Counted from the stretch's first letter, positions 9,009 to 18,806 are shown. The stretch is 64,000 nt of DNA from Sinorhizobium numidicum (GCF_029892045.1 NZ_CP120368.1:308001-372000), one strand, 5' to 3'. The notes: a model not told the origin generated them from the sequence alone. A program made the numbers and translations.

Positions 9009-9989
9009 TCAGGCCGCGCGTCCACCGCGCGTATACTGCCCGTGCGGGCGATAGCGCACCAGATAGGTGGGCAGGATCGAATCGAGCATTGTCGGTTCGA
9101 TGCCGATCCCGCTGAGGGTTCGCCCTTCCGCCTCGGCCTTTGCCGAGACGACATTGTCGGATTTCAGCAACAATACCTGGTCGGCGGTCAGCGGCGGCGT
9201 GATGAACGGCACCAGCGACGAGACGCTCCCGAGAAGCGAGGCGAGCCCGAAGGGCAGGGATACGAAGCGGCGCTTCCGGTCGATCGTTTTCAAAAGGAGT
9301 TCGAGACAGTCGCGGAAGGACAGAACCTGCGGTCCGCCGAGTTCATAGATCTTGCCGCGTGCGACCTTGCCGTCGACGGCACGCGCCACGGCCTCCGCGA
9401 CGTCGGTCACGTAGACCGGCTGGAACTTCGTACGGCCGCCGCCGATTAGCGGCAGGACAGGCGAGAAGCGGGCCATCTCGGCGAACTTGTTGAAGAAGTC
9501 GTCCTCAGGTCCGAAAATGATCGATGGACGAAGGATGATCGCCTCCGGCAGCGTTTCCATTATCGCGGCCTCGGCGCGCCCCTTGGTGCGGGCGTAGCGC
9601 GATTCGGACTTCGCGTCGGCGCCGATCGCCGAGATATGCGTGAGCGTCGCGCCCGCCGCGCGCGCCGCTTCGGCGACGGCGCGTGCGCCGAAGTCCTGCA
9701 CTGCCTCGAAGGTGTTGCGGCCGCGCTCGAAGAGCACACCGACGCAGTTGATCACATGGTCGGCGCCTTCGACGGCACGATCCACCGAGTTGCGATAGCG
9801 GAGGTTTGCCTGGACAAGCGATATCTGCCCGACATTGCCGAGCGGTTGGAGATGACCGCCGAGATCCGGCCGGCGAACGGCGACACGGATACGATAACCG
9901 CGTTTGGCGAGCGCGCGCACCACATGCCGACCGACGAATCCGGACCCGCCGAAAATCGTCACCAGCGGCGGAAGGTTGGACAAGGTCAT
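9009..9989 (-). CDS. Complex I NDUFA9-like NAD(P)-binding protein
   Basis: A 326-residue atypical short-chain dehydrogenase. The Rossmann glycine motif is IFGGSGFVGRHVVRAL; downstream are LTHISAIGAD, ILRPSIIFGPEDDFFN and GGPQVLSFRDCLELLL, all characteristic of the bacterial counterparts of the mitochondrial complex I subunit NDUFA9. In alphaproteobacteria the role may be in complex I or ubiquinone metabolism, but it is not settled. The start at 9989 has AGGAG upstream. A strong terminator follows the gene. Confidence 0.82.
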   Translation of the reverse strand: MTLSNLPPLVTIFGGSGFVGRHVVRALAKRGYRIRVAVRRPDLGGHLQPLGNVGQISLVQANLRYRNSVDRAVEGADHVINCVGVLFERGRNTFEAVQDFGARAVAEAARAAGATLTHISAIGADAKSESRYARTKGRAEAAIMETLPEAIILRPSIIFGPEDDFFNKFAEMARFSPVLPLIGGGRTKFQPVYVTDVAEAVARAVDGKVARGKIYELGGPQVLSFRDCLELLLKTIDRKRRFVSLPFGLASLLGSVSSLVPFITPPLTADQVLLLKSDNVVSAKAEAEGRTLSGIGIEPTMLDSILPTYLVRYRPHGQYTRGGRAA

Positions 9990-10110
9990 GGGAAGCGCAC
10001 TCCTGATCTCATTGGGAAGAATTGCTTGCTACATAGCCCAAGCGGCGGGCAAGGTGAAGGCCAATCCGCGCACGTCCCAAGGCGGCTTTCGTACCCGCAG
10101 TCGACGATGC

Positions 10111-10398
10111 CTAAACGCCTTCCACCACCACCATTTCGGCGTCGGCGACCTCCTGGCGAATTGCCGCGGCAACCTGGTATTCCGGCGAGTTGTAGCAGTC
10201 GACCGCCGCCTGCAGGGAGGGGAATTCGATTACGACATTGCGGGCGCGAACGGCGCCTTCCAGCCGGTGGAATTGCCCGCCGCGCGCAAGGAAAGTCGCG
10301 CCATATTTCTCGAAGGCCGGCTTTGCCGCCGCCACATAATCCTTGTAGCGCTCAGGGTCTCTAATATCGACCCGAGCGATCCAATATCCCTTGGCCAT
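10111..10398 (-). CDS. DUF1330 family protein
   Basis: A 95-residue single-domain protein matching the DUF1330 family (dimeric alpha/beta barrel): KGYWIARVDIRDPERYKDY at the start and VVIEFPSLQAAVDCYNSPEY in the middle are typical. The ATG at 10398 is preceded by GAGGAG. No biochemical function is established for the family. It stands apart from both neighbours by more than 100 bases. Confidence 0.85.
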   Translation of the reverse strand: MAKGYWIARVDIRDPERYKDYVAAAKPAFEKYGATFLARGGQFHRLEGAVRARNVVIEFPSLQAAVDCYNSPEYQVAAAIRQEVADAEMVVVEGV

Positions 10399-10534
10399 GA
10401 TGAGCTCCTCGTCTTCCGGAAAAATACAGACGGGATCGTTACTTCCGGCAAATTGCGGCCGAGGTCAAGCGTGCCTCGGCACGGCGGCACGATTCGTTAA
10501 ATCGGAGCTGTTTCGATTGTTTCCGGCGCGGCGC

Positions 10535-11239
10535 TCAATCGGAAAGAGCGCTATCCATCTCGGCCAGAATGGCGCGGCTCGCGGCGAGCGGATCGGGCGC
10601 CATGACGATCGGCCGCCCGACGACGAGATGGCTCGAGCCGGCGCGGAGTGCCTGCGCTGGCGTCATTACCCGCTTCTGATCGCCCTTGTCGGCGCCCACC
10701 GGGCGAATGCCGGGCGTCACAAGTGCCATTTCGGCGCCGATGATCTTGCGCACGGCGGAGGCTTCTTCTGCCGAGCAGACGATGCCGCCCATGCCGGCGG
10801 CGCGCGCCTGTTCTGCTCGCCGCAGCACCAGCGTATGCGGATCATATTCATAGCCTGCATCGATTACGTCCTGCTCGTCCATTGAGGTCAGTACCGTGAC
10901 GCCAAGCAGGCAAAGTCCGGAGCCTCTCGCTGCCTCGACAGCGGCCCTCATCGCCTTCGGATAGGCGTGCAGCGTCAGCATCGACATGCCCATCTTGACG
11001 ATGTTCTCGACGCCCTTGGCGACCGTGTTGTCGATATCGAGCAGCTTCATGTCGAGAAAGATCTTCTTGCCGCTGCCGGCGAGATCGCGCGCGAACTCGA
11101 GTCCTCCGGCAAATGCAAGCTGATAGCCTATCTTGTAGAAAGCGACGTCGTCGCCAAGGGTCGAGACGATCTTTTCCGCCTGCGCGGTCGTTGGAAGGTC
11201 AAGGCCGACGATCAGCCGGCCGCGTGCGCCTGTGGTCAT
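10535..11239 (-). CDS. pyrF: Orotidine 5'-phosphate decarboxylase
   Basis: A 234-residue TIM-barrel enzyme catalysing OMP to UMP in pyrimidine synthesis. The catalytic segment [16 protein letters not shown] has the Lys and Asp residues of the DxKxxD motif, and the phosphate-binding end is VTPGIRP...VVGRPI. The start MTTGARG at 11239 lies eight bases after the histidine phosphatase stop, with GCAGGGGTG serving as ribosome binding site; the longer frame from 11344 only reads through the upstream gene. The two genes form a tight leftward operon. Confidence 0.95.
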   Translation of the reverse strand: MTTGARGRLIVGLDLPTTAQAEKIVSTLGDDVAFYKIGYQLAFAGGLEFARDLAGSGKKIFLDMKLLDIDNTVAKGVENIVKMGMSMLTLHAYPKAMRAAVEAARGSGLCLLGVTVLTSMDEQDVIDAGYEYDPHTLVLRRAEQARAAGMGGIVCSAEEASAVRKIIGAEMALVTPGIRPVGADKGDQKRVMTPAQALRAGSSHLVVGRPIVMAPDPLAASRAILAEMDSALSD

Positions 11240-11246
11240 GTCGAGG

Positions 11247-11825
11247 TCACCCCTGCCAGAACTCCATCGGCGTCCAGTCGCATGTGACGCAGCGATCCGC
11301 AAGACGGAAAGCAAAGAGATTGCCGCCTCCAGGCAATTGGTCACTGCGGCCGATCGACCTCCCCATCATCTGACATTTCAGCAAGGTACCGACGCCGCCA
11401 TGACCGACAAATGCGATCGGAACAGTCGGGTCGTGACGATCGAGGATGTACGACACCGCCGCCGAGATACGCCTTTGCGCGTCGCTTGCCCGTTCCCAAC
11501 CCCTAAAACTCTCATCAGGATGGGCGAAAAACCAATCGGCCGCCTTTTCGAATTCCTGCGGAGGCAGGAAGCCCGTTGCCGAACGATCGTTCTCGCCCAT
11601 CTCCTCGTCGGTTTCGACTGCAGTGCCTGCCGCCTCTGCTAACGTCGCCGCCGTTTCGATCGCCTTCTTCTCCTTGCTCGAAACGATGCGCCCCAGAGAC
11701 CGGACCCAGACCTGGCCGGCGGTCGCGCGCGTGCGCTCCCTCCCAAGATCCGAAAGCCCCCATTCAGGCACCGGAACTGTGGGATCGATCGTTACTTGCG
11801 GATGGGTGAGATAGACGCCGAACAT
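11247..11825 (-). CDS. Histidine phosphatase family protein with altered RHG motif
   Basis: A 192-residue phosphoglycerate-mutase-like protein. The usual N-terminal RHG is replaced by LTHPQVTID, keeping the catalytic histidine (residue 8) but not the arginine. The second conserved histidine is present in [11 protein letters not shown], and an acidic EEMGEND occurs in between. The start codon lies three bases from the edge of an ABC-type repeat, so the repeat forms its whole leader and supplies the only AAGGA upstream. It is immediately followed by pyrF. The substrate is unknown; loss of the phosphate-binding arginine might lower or change activity. Confidence 0.78.
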   Translation of the reverse strand: MFGVYLTHPQVTIDPTVPVPEWGLSDLGRERTRATAGQVWVRSLGRIVSSKEKKAIETAATLAEAAGTAVETDEEMGENDRSATGFLPPQEFEKAADWFFAHPDESFRGWERASDAQRRISAAVSYILDRHDPTVPIAFVGHGGVGTLLKCQMMGRSIGRSDQLPGGGNLFAFRLADRCVTCDWTPMEFWQG

Positions 11826-11827
11826 TA

Positions 11828-11919
11828 CTGCATGTTTCCTTAAACCGGATCCGGTTTAAGGATAAAAACATGCAGCCATTCAAAGCGCTACAGCGATCTT
11901 TGTGCCTCTGAAAGATGCA
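11828..11919. repeat. ABC-type intergenic repeat, copy 1
   Basis: The element runs from CTGCATGTTTCC to GATGCAC. It contains a perfect 24-bp palindrome with core TTAAACCGGATCCGGTTTAA at 11838-11861, flanking CTGCATG and CATGCAG ends, and a degenerate version of the second hairpin (TGTGCCTCTGAAAGATGCAC). Related copies are at 23846-23944, 32168-32222 and 53095-53197. This matches the rhizobial RIME/ABC class of intergenic mosaic elements. It separates pmtA from the histidine phosphatase gene. Confidence 0.85.
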
Positions 11920-11937
11920 CGAAACTGCGGGCCGGCC

Positions 11938-12540
11938 TCAATGGGCCCTGCGGTAGACCCAGAGCTGCGCTGGCGGAATGTTGCGGACGACGAAATCAAA
12001 ATGCTGGATGCGATAACGATCCGGCATGGCGACGACCGGCGAGAGCGGCCCGTAGGAAATTTGCACCACGGGGCGGCCAAAGGGGATACGGGAAAGCAGA
12101 TCGTCGATCAGCTCGACGCGCCGGCTCATCGGAAAGTTCAAGAGAGGCACTGCCGACACGACGCTGTCGAACTGCTGGTCCTTCATCGGTCCAAGCGTGC
12201 GCGAGAGATCGAAGGCGTCGCCGTTGATGAAATTCACACCGGCAAAATGTTCTCTCAGCTGATGGAAGAATTCGGTGGAATATTCGACCGAAACGAGCTT
12301 TTCCGGTGCCACGCCGCGCTCCAGGATCGCCTTCGTGATCACGCCTGTGCCGGGTCCGAGTTCGAGTACCGGCAGGCCGGAATGCGGGTTGACCACGCTC
12401 GCCATTCGTCGTGCCGTGATCGAGGATGTCGGCAGGATCGCGCCGACCGCGCGGGTGTTGCTCATCCAGCCCTTGAAGAAGCGGATTTCTTCGTCGAACT
12501 TCCGGCCGAATTTTTCCTTCACCTTCAAGCGCAAATTCAT
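11938..12540 (-). CDS. pmtA: Phosphatidylethanolamine N-methyltransferase PmtA
   Basis: A 200-residue soluble SAM-dependent methyltransferase that makes phosphatidylcholine from phosphatidylethanolamine by three methylations at the membrane. The SAM motif LELGPGTGVITKAILERG and the following EYSTEFF and INGDAFDL are typical of the rhizobial PmtA, and the N-terminus RFFKGWMSNTRAVGAILPTS is strongly conserved in that group. I chose 12540 (GAGGGG upstream); an in-frame ATG at 12627 with GGGAG is a possible longer form. Phosphatidylcholine is needed for symbiosis in rhizobia. Confidence 0.92.
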   Translation of the reverse strand: MNLRLKVKEKFGRKFDEEIRFFKGWMSNTRAVGAILPTSSITARRMASVVNPHSGLPVLELGPGTGVITKAILERGVAPEKLVSVEYSTEFFHQLREHFAGVNFINGDAFDLSRTLGPMKDQQFDSVVSAVPLLNFPMSRRVELIDDLLSRIPFGRPVVQISYGPLSPVVAMPDRYRIQHFDFVVRNIPPAQLWVYRRAH

Positions 12541-12764
12541 CGATTCCCCTCGAGCCTCGTTGTCACTCTGCATTGCTTGCGCTTCGCATTGCCTCGATTC
12601 GGCCGAATGCGCGAGCACTTTGTTCATAATGTGCTCCCATCTGCGGCGAAAACAAGTCTAGCTGCGTCTAAAAGCGACAGCTTATCAACAAAGGGCGACA
12701 GTCGAAGGCACGAAAAACTCGCCATGCGGACGCATGACGGGTTGGGCTTGCCGCGATTTAGGCC

Positions 12765-13883
12765 TCATACGCGCATCGGCATGAGCACGTAGAGCGCGTC
12801 TTCCGCAGCGAGATCGCGCACCAGCGTCGGCGAACCGGGGTCCGCCAGCATGAAGATCGCCTCGCCACCGGTAAGCTGGGCGGTAATGTCGAGCAGGTAC
12901 TTGGCATTGAAGCCGATTTCGAGCGGATCGCTATCATAGCCGACCGGCAGCTCTTCGGTAGCACTTCCGGAATCCGGGTTGTTAACGGTCAGCGTCATCT
13001 GTCCTTCGGTCAGCGCCAGCTTCACGGCGCGGCCGCGTTCGGACGAAATCGTCGAGACGCGATCGACAGCCTGCGCGAAGGACTGGCAATCGACGCGCAG
13101 TTCCTTGTCGTTGTTGGCCGGGATCACTCGCTGATAGTCGGGAAACGTTCCGTCGATCAGCTTCGACGTCATGATGATCGAACCGATCGTCAAGCGGATC
13201 TTCGCGTCCGAGACTTCGACTGTCACCACCACATCCGGATTGTCGAGCAGCTTCTGCAATTCGCTGACGGTCTTGCGCGGAATGATGATCCCCGGCATGC
13301 CCTCGGAGCCGCCGGGAGCCTCGACGTCGGCGCGGGCGAGGCGATGGCCGTCGGTCGCGACCGCACGCAGCTTCAGCTGGCCCTTGTTCTCGACCGTGTG
13401 CACGAAAATGCCGTTGAGGTAGTAGCGGGTTTCCTCCGTCGAGATCGCGAATTGCGTCCGGTCGATCAGCATCTTCAGATCCGTCGCCTTGAGGCGGAAG
13501 GTATGCGAGAAGCTTCCAGCGGTGAGATCCGGGAAGTCGGACTGCGGCAGGCATTGCAGCGAGAATTTGGAGCGCCCGGAGGCAACGGTCATCGCCGTGC
13601 CCTCGGCATTGGTGGCGAGCAGCACTTCCGATCCGTCCGGAAGCTTCCGAACGATGTCGTAGAGCAGATGAGCGGGAACAGTCGTGGCACCGGGCTGTTC
13701 CACTTGCGCCGGCGTTGCCTCGGTAATCTCAAGGTCGAGGTCGGTCGCCTTCATTTCCAGGCTTGCGCCGTCCGAGCGCAACAGCACGTTCGAGAGGATC
13801 GGGATCGTATTTCGCCGTTCGACCACGCGGTGAACATGGTTCAGCGATTTCAAAAGGTTGGACCGCTCGAGAGTAATGCGCAT
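12765..13883 (-). CDS. dnaN: DNA polymerase III beta sliding clamp
   Basis: A 372-residue protein spanning the three clamp domains: starts MRITLERSNLLKSLNHVHRV, has LRAVATDGHRLARADV in the second domain, and ends in the conserved LMPMRV. As a homodimer ring it tethers DNA polymerase III. As in other rhizobia, dnaN is separated from dnaA (here by about 41 kb) instead of lying next to it. It is transcribed divergently from rsmI, with 239 bases between. Confidence 0.97.
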   Translation of the reverse strand: MRITLERSNLLKSLNHVHRVVERRNTIPILSNVLLRSDGASLEMKATDLDLEITEATPAQVEQPGATTVPAHLLYDIVRKLPDGSEVLLATNAEGTAMTVASGRSKFSLQCLPQSDFPDLTAGSFSHTFRLKATDLKMLIDRTQFAISTEETRYYLNGIFVHTVENKGQLKLRAVATDGHRLARADVEAPGGSEGMPGIIIPRKTVSELQKLLDNPDVVVTVEVSDAKIRLTIGSIIMTSKLIDGTFPDYQRVIPANNDKELRVDCQSFAQAVDRVSTISSERGRAVKLALTEGQMTLTVNNPDSGSATEELPVGYDSDPLEIGFNAKYLLDITAQLTGGEAIFMLADPGSPTLVRDLAAEDALYVLMPMRV

Positions 13884-14122
13884 GGGATGCTACCGCTTTC
13901 AACCGTTGCCGGGCGGACGTAGTGCCCGCCGCAGCGTCAACTGCGAGTATTCCGGCCGATCGGCCGGAAGGATGTGGACGGGCAAAATGGCAGAAAGAGA
14001 GCCGCAAAAGCAAGGGGTTTTGCCGGCTGTTTCCCCAAATGCAAGCGCTTCCCGCCATGGCCGGCCCTTGCCCTGCCCTGTCCGCTCACTCATAAAGGGC
14101 TCGAACCGGCGAGCCGGGCGTC

Positions 14123-15070
14123 ATGATCGGGAAGATAGAGTTGGAAAAGCGGCAGTCGACTGAAGCGGCGGAGAAGGAAAGACAGCGCAGCTATCGTCTG
14201 CACAATGCCAGCATTCCTGCTCGTCCGCTGGAGCCGGCGCTCTATCTCGTGGCGACGCCGATCGGCAATCTCGCCGATATAACCTTGAGAGCTCTGGAAA
14301 CGCTTGCTGGCGCCGATGTGCTTGCCTGCGAGGACACGCGCGTGACACGCGTCCTGCTCGATCGATACGGCATTGTCAATCGCCCTTTCGCCTATCACGA
14401 GCACAATGCGGCGGAAGCGGGACCGCGGCTGTTGGCGGCGCTCGGCGAAGGCAAGTCGGTGGCGCTCGTCTCCGATGCCGGCACACCGCTCGTCTCCGAT
14501 CCTGGTTATCGCCTGGCGCAGCTTGCGATCGAATCCGGATATCGCGTCGTGCCGATCCCGGGGCCGTCGGCTCCGCTTGCAGCCCTTGTCGGCTCCGGTC
14601 TCCCGAGTGATGCCTTTCTGTTTGCGGGCTTTCTGCCCACCAAGGACAAGGCCAAACGCGACCGGCTGACGGAACTCGCCATGGTCCCGGCCACACTCCT
14701 GTTCTTCGAGTCGCCGCATCGCATTGCCGCGACCCTTGCTGCGGCGGCCGATGTTCTCGGTGAAGCGAGAAAAGCAGCCGTCTGCCGCGAACTGACCAAA
14801 ACCTTTGAGGAGTTCCGCCGCGGCACGCTTGGCGATCTCAAAGCCGTCTATAGCCAGACGGCGGGTGTGAAGGGTGAGATCGTGCTGGTCATCGGTCCGC
14901 CCGAAGCCGCACCGGTTCCGGAGGAGGCCGATGTGGACGCGCTTTTGAGAGCGCTTGCACGGGATATGCCGATGGGCAAGGCGGCGACGGAGGCCGCCCG
15001 CCGGACAGGCCTGCCCCGCAAGGATCTTTATGACCGGCTCCTCAGTCTCAGGGTACGCGATGAAGGCTGA
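14123..15070 (+). CDS. rsmI: 16S rRNA 2'-O-ribose C1402 methyltransferase RsmI
   Basis: A 315-residue tetrapyrrole-methylase-fold enzyme. It carries [58 protein letters not shown], and [13 protein letters not shown], the standard RsmI signature series. It methylates the ribose of C1402 in the ribosomal P site. About 30 extra residues precede the core, as in other rhizobia. It overlaps yraN by 11 bases, so the two are a coupled pair. Confidence 0.95.
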   Translation: MIGKIELEKRQSTEAAEKERQRSYRLHNASIPARPLEPALYLVATPIGNLADITLRALETLAGADVLACEDTRVTRVLLDRYGIVNRPFAYHEHNAAEAGPRLLAALGEGKSVALVSDAGTPLVSDPGYRLAQLAIESGYRVVPIPGPSAPLAALVGSGLPSDAFLFAGFLPTKDKAKRDRLTELAMVPATLLFFESPHRIAATLAAAADVLGEARKAAVCRELTKTFEEFRRGTLGDLKAVYSQTAGVKGEIVLVIGPPEAAPVPEEADVDALLRALARDMPMGKAATEAARRTGLPRKDLYDRLLSLRVRDEG

Positions 15071-15428
15071 GCGGCCCGATGCCCGCAAGCTGAAGGCGCT
15101 GAAGCGCGGGCTTTTCGCCGAATACCGTGCCGCGCTCTGTCTCGTGCTGAAAGGCTATCGTATCGTCGCCATGCGCTACCGCACGAAGCTCGGCGAAATC
15201 GACATCATCGCCCGGCGGGGTGACCTCATCGCCTGCGTCGAGGTGAAGGCCCGGCGCGGCTTCGACGAGGCCGTCTTTGCCGTGTCCGATGCGGCGCAAC
15301 GGCGTATTCGTGCTGCAAGCGACATCTGGCTCTCCCGCCAGGCCGATTTTCACCGCCTCTCCGTCCGCTACGACATCGTCGCCGTCACACCCTGGCGCTG
15401 GCCGCAACACCTGCCGAATGCCTTTTGA
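15060..15428 (+). CDS. YraN family (UPF0102) endonuclease-like protein
   Basis: A 122-residue protein with the UPF0102 core: [49 protein letters not shown], that is, the GEIDII...VEVK residues of a restriction-endonuclease-like fold. The ATG at 15060 overlaps the end of rsmI; the longer frame from 14955 lies wholly within rsmI. The rsmI-yraN order is widely conserved. A role in recombination or repair is suspected but unproved. Confidence 0.92.
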   Translation: MKAERPDARKLKALKRGLFAEYRAALCLVLKGYRIVAMRYRTKLGEIDIIARRGDLIACVEVKARRGFDEAVFAVSDAAQRRIRAASDIWLSRQADFHRLSVRYDIVAVTPWRWPQHLPNAF

Positions 15429-15434
15429 CCAACT

Positions 15435-15541
15435 AGAGCGCGATGACGAAAAGTGTATACGGCTTTCCACCCGCATCCCGCTCTAACTTCTTAGAATCGA
15501 TCACGTTTATGATTTTGGATCGCTTCGACCCAAAATCATCG
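15435..15541. repeat. RIME-type repeat, copy 1
   Basis: The core AGAGCG...CCCGCTCT (15435-15484) is an imperfect inverted repeat with the internal phrase AAAGTGTATACGGCTTTCC. It is followed by a tail containing the inverted repeat ATGATTTTGG...CCAAAATCAT (15509-15540). The same core plus tail occurs inverted at 44475-44584, and shortened copies are at 23649-23698, 39142-39194, 52031-52068 and 53197-53246. It begins six bases after the yraN stop and may serve as a terminator. Confidence 0.85.
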
Positions 15542-15648
15542 TAATCCAGGCAAATTTGTAATCGTTCCGACATAAAAGCGTTACCCGCCTGTCATCGAAG
15601 GTCACTAGTCCACTGCCATCCCAATGGAAGCTGGAGAGGGCAATCGAC

Positions 15649-16965
15649 ATGATCAGGAAATTCATCACTGCCGGGTTCGCCCTGGCGCTTTCGGCATCCT
15701 CCTCGCTGGCCGCGACCGAAATCACCTGGTGGCACGCCATGGGCGGTGAAGTCGGGCAGAAGCTCGAAGAAATCGCCAAGAAATTCAATGAGAGCCAGAC
15801 CGACTACGTCGTGAAGCCGGTCTACAAGGGGACCTATCCGGAGACGCTGACGGCAACGATCGCCGCGTTTCGCGCCGGCGAGCAGCCGGCCATCGCGCAG
15901 ATCTTCGAGGTTGGTACCGGAACGATGATGGCCGCCAAGGGCGCCGTCTATCCGGTTTACAAGCTGATGGCGGATCAGGGAGAGCTCTTCGAGCCGGCTT
16001 CCTTCATCGCGCCGGTGGTCGGCTATTATACCGACATCGAGGGTAACATCCTCTCCATGCCCTTCAACTCCTCGACGCCGATCCTTTATTACAACAGGGA
16101 CGTGTTCAAGAAGGCCGGCCTCGATCCGGAGGTTGCCCCAAAGACCTGGGCGGAAGTCGAGGACTTTTCCCGGAAGATCGTGACTTCCGGCGCGGCGAAG
16201 TGCGGCTTCACCAGTGCCTGGATCACCTGGATTCAGACGGAGAATCTTTCGGCCATTCACGATCAGCCCTTCGGCACCCTGGAAAACGGCTTCGGCGGTA
16301 CCGGAGCGGAGTTCACCTTCAACGGCCCGGTCCAGGTTCGGCATTGGGGCAACCTGAAGAAATGGGCCGACGAGGGCCTGTTCCAATATGGTGGCCCCGC
16401 CGGCGGCGACGATGCCGCGACGAAGTTCTATGCCCAGGAATGCGCTATGACCATGAACTCGTCGGCTGGCCGCTCTGGCGTCATCAAGAACGCCAAGGAC
16501 TTTACGCCCGGTTTCGCGCCGCTTCCCTATTACGACAACGTCACGAAGGAGCCGAAGAACTCGATCATCGGCGGTGCGACGCTCTGGGTTCTCAACGGCC
16601 AGAGTGACGATGTCTATAAGGGCGTCGCGAAGTTCTTCACCTACCTGTCTGAGCCACAACTCCAGGCCGATTGGCACCAGTACACGGGCTATCTGCCGAT
16701 CACCAACGCGGCCTATGAGCTTGGTCGCAAGCAGGGATATTACGAAAAGAATCCCGGTTCCGAGATCGCGCTTGGACAGATCACCCGCGGCACGCCCTCG
16801 GCGAACTCGAAAGGCGTGCGTTTCGGCAATCTGACCCAGGCCCGCATTATCGTGGACGAGGAGTTCCAGGCGCTGCTCGCGGGCAGCAAGGATGCGCAGC
16901 AGGCGCTCGATTCCGCTGTTCAGCGCGGCAATGAACTGCTTCGCGAGTTCGAGGCGGCCAACTGA
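15649..16965 (+). CDS. ugpB: sn-Glycerol-3-phosphate ABC transporter, substrate-binding protein
   Basis: A 438-residue periplasmic binding protein with a signal peptide ending at SSLAATE. It follows E. coli UgpB closely along its length: TEITWWHAMGG, FEVGTGTMMAAKGAVYPVYK, SMPFNSSTPILYYN, NSIIGGATLWVLNGQ, DWHQYTGYLPITNAAYE and the C-terminal ALDSAVQRGNELLREFE. It captures glycerol-3-phosphate or its diesters for UgpAEC. First gene of the ugpBAEC operon; a hairpin after its stop may raise its expression over the rest. Confidence 0.95.
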   Translation: MIRKFITAGFALALSASSSLAATEITWWHAMGGEVGQKLEEIAKKFNESQTDYVVKPVYKGTYPETLTATIAAFRAGEQPAIAQIFEVGTGTMMAAKGAVYPVYKLMADQGELFEPASFIAPVVGYYTDIEGNILSMPFNSSTPILYYNRDVFKKAGLDPEVAPKTWAEVEDFSRKIVTSGAAKCGFTSAWITWIQTENLSAIHDQPFGTLENGFGGTGAEFTFNGPVQVRHWGNLKKWADEGLFQYGGPAGGDDAATKFYAQECAMTMNSSAGRSGVIKNAKDFTPGFAPLPYYDNVTKEPKNSIIGGATLWVLNGQSDDVYKGVAKFFTYLSEPQLQADWHQYTGYLPITNAAYELGRKQGYYEKNPGSEIALGQITRGTPSANSKGVRFGNLTQARIIVDEEFQALLAGSKDAQQALDSAVQRGNELLREFEAAN

Positions 16966-16982
16966 AGCACGGTGGCAAACGG

Positions 16983-17017
16983 GAGAAGCCGGCAGTCGCC
17001 GACTTCTCTTCGTTTTT
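16983..17017 (+). terminator. Intra-operon hairpin with T-run between ugpB and ugpA
   Basis: Stem GAGAAGCCGGC (16983-16993) pairs with GCCGACTTCTC (16998-17008) with one mismatch and a four-base loop, then TTCGTTTTT. This has the form of a partial Rho-independent terminator lying between the binding-protein gene and the permease genes, a common way of giving excess binding protein. Confidence 0.8.
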
Positions 17018-17062
17018 CCAGTCGATGATGGCGCCTCCGCGACAGGTCAAGAAAGACGACGC

Positions 17063-17947
17063 ATGGACACGAAACGCACGATCTTTCCGAACCGAATGCT
17101 GCCCTATCTGCTTCTGGCACCGCAACTCGCCATTACGTTGGTGTTCTTCATCTGGCCGGCGGGACAGGCGGTGAAATCCTCCTTTGAGCGGGAAGATCCG
17201 TTCGGGCTGTCGGCCAGTTTCGTCGGCTTCACTCATTATGCCCGGCTTCTGCAGGACCCGCTCTATCTCGGCTCGCTCGGGCGCACGGCGGTTTTCGCCA
17301 TCGCAGTGACTGTGCTTTCCATGGCGCTGGGCCTAGTCTTCGCGGCGGCGGTCAATCGTCTGGTCAAAGTCGGACGCGTCTACACCACGCTGCTCGTCTG
17401 GCCCTACGCCGTGGCGCCGGTCATCGCCGGCCTGCTCTGGTGGTTCCTGTTCAATTCGACGACGGGCGTGCTCGCTTATTTTCTCGGTCAGATCGGCATA
17501 GGATGGGACCATAATCTGAACGGCACGCATGCGATGATCCTGATCATCATCGCTGCCGCCTGGAAGCAGATTTCCTATAACTTCCTCTTCTTCCTCGCCG
17601 GGCTACAATCCGTGCCGCATTCGCTGATCGAAGCGGCGGCGATCGACGGCTCCGGTCCGGTCAAGCGTTTCTTAACGATCGTCTTGCCGCTCCTGTCCCC
17701 GACGACCTTTTTCCTGTTCATCGTCAACGTGAACTACACCATGTTCGATACCTTCGCGATCGTCGACGCCACCACCGGGGGCGGTCCGGCTCAGGCGACT
17801 AATATCCTCGTCTACAAGGTCTATGGCGACGGCTATCTCGGCCTCAATCTCGGCTCGTCTTCGGCGCAGTCGGTGCTCTTGATGCTGATCGTCGCCGTGC
17901 TCACCGTCATCCAGTTCCGCTATGTCGAGCGGCGCGTCCAGTATTGA
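17063..17947 (+). CDS. ugpA: sn-Glycerol-3-phosphate ABC transporter permease UgpA
   Basis: A 294-residue inner-membrane permease with six hydrophobic segments. The cytoplasmic EAA loop is IEAAAIDGSGPVKRFLTIVLPLL, which contacts the ATPase. The start MDTKRTIFPN at 17063 is used because the longer frame from 16892 reads through the end of ugpB and the hairpin. It forms the transport channel with UgpE. Confidence 0.95.
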   Translation: MDTKRTIFPNRMLPYLLLAPQLAITLVFFIWPAGQAVKSSFEREDPFGLSASFVGFTHYARLLQDPLYLGSLGRTAVFAIAVTVLSMALGLVFAAAVNRLVKVGRVYTTLLVWPYAVAPVIAGLLWWFLFNSTTGVLAYFLGQIGIGWDHNLNGTHAMILIIIAAAWKQISYNFLFFLAGLQSVPHSLIEAAAIDGSGPVKRFLTIVLPLLSPTTFFLFIVNVNYTMFDTFAIVDATTGGGPAQATNILVYKVYGDGYLGLNLGSSSAQSVLLMLIVAVLTVIQFRYVERRVQY

Positions 17948-17956
17948 GGAGCTGCG

Positions 17957-18805
17957 ATGGTCGAAGATCGCCCATTTCTAACCTTTCTGACGCATCTGGT
18001 ATTGATTGCCGGCGTCGTCCTCGTGGCCTTTCCGGTATACGTCGCTTTCATCGCCTCGACACATACACGCGAGGCCCTGGTCGGCGGCATGATTCCGCTC
18101 ATGCCCGGCGGTCACCTGATCGAGAACTATACGCAAGTGCTGACCAGCAGCTCCGCCGCCAACGGTCTGCCATCCTATATGCTGATGGCGCTGAATTCGC
18201 TCGGCATGGCGCTGATCATCACCTTCGGCAAGATCGCGATTTCGATCATATCGGCTTATGCGATCGTCTATTTCCGCTTTCGTTTCCGGCTTCTTGCCTT
18301 CTGGATCGTCTTCATCACGCTGATGCTTCCGGTCGAAGTGCGCATCATTCCGACCTACAAGGTGGTGGCCGATCTGGGAATGCTCAATTCCTACGCCGGT
18401 CTCACCGTACCGCTGATCGCCTCGGCAACCGCCACCTTTCTCTTCCGGCAATTTTTCATGACGGTGCCTGACGAACTCATGGAAGCCGCGCGGGTCGACG
18501 GTTCCGGACCATTGAAATTCTTCCGCGACATCCTGCTGCCGTTGAGCCGCACCAATATCGCCGCCCTTTGCGTCATCCTCTTCATCTACGGTTGGATCCA
18601 GTACCTTTGGCCGCTGCTCGTGACCACCGACCCCAGCTATTACACCTTGATGATGGGGCTGAAACGCATGGTCGCAGTCCAGGACGGCGAGGTCCAGTGG
18701 CACCTGGTCATGGCCGGCGCCATCCTCGCGATGCTGCCGCCGGTTCTCGTTGTCATCCTCATGCAGCGCCTCTTCATCCGGGGCCTCACCGAAACGGAGA
18801 AGTGA
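17957..18805 (+). CDS. ugpE: sn-Glycerol-3-phosphate ABC transporter permease UgpE
   Basis: A 282-residue permease, also with six membrane segments and an EAA loop ([23 protein letters not shown]). Conserved UgpE features include [11 protein letters not shown] [20 protein letters not shown] and [16 protein letters not shown]. It starts nine bases after ugpA and ends one base before the ugpC ATG, so the four genes are one transcription unit. Confidence 0.95.
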   Translation: MVEDRPFLTFLTHLVLIAGVVLVAFPVYVAFIASTHTREALVGGMIPLMPGGHLIENYTQVLTSSSAANGLPSYMLMALNSLGMALIITFGKIAISIISAYAIVYFRFRFRLLAFWIVFITLMLPVEVRIIPTYKVVADLGMLNSYAGLTVPLIASATATFLFRQFFMTVPDELMEAARVDGSGPLKFFRDILLPLSRTNIAALCVILFIYGWIQYLWPLLVTTDPSYYTLMMGLKRMVAVQDGEVQWHLVMAGAILAMLPPVLVVILMQRLFIRGLTETEK

Positions 18806-18806
18806 C

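Noticed and set aside
15589..15606. Pho-box-like CTGTCAT followed by GGTCACT upstream of ugpB
   Set aside because: Only the first half matches; the second half has 4 of 7 bases and a 10-base offset in place of the usual 11. Attractive because ugp genes are phosphate-controlled elsewhere, but too weak to list.
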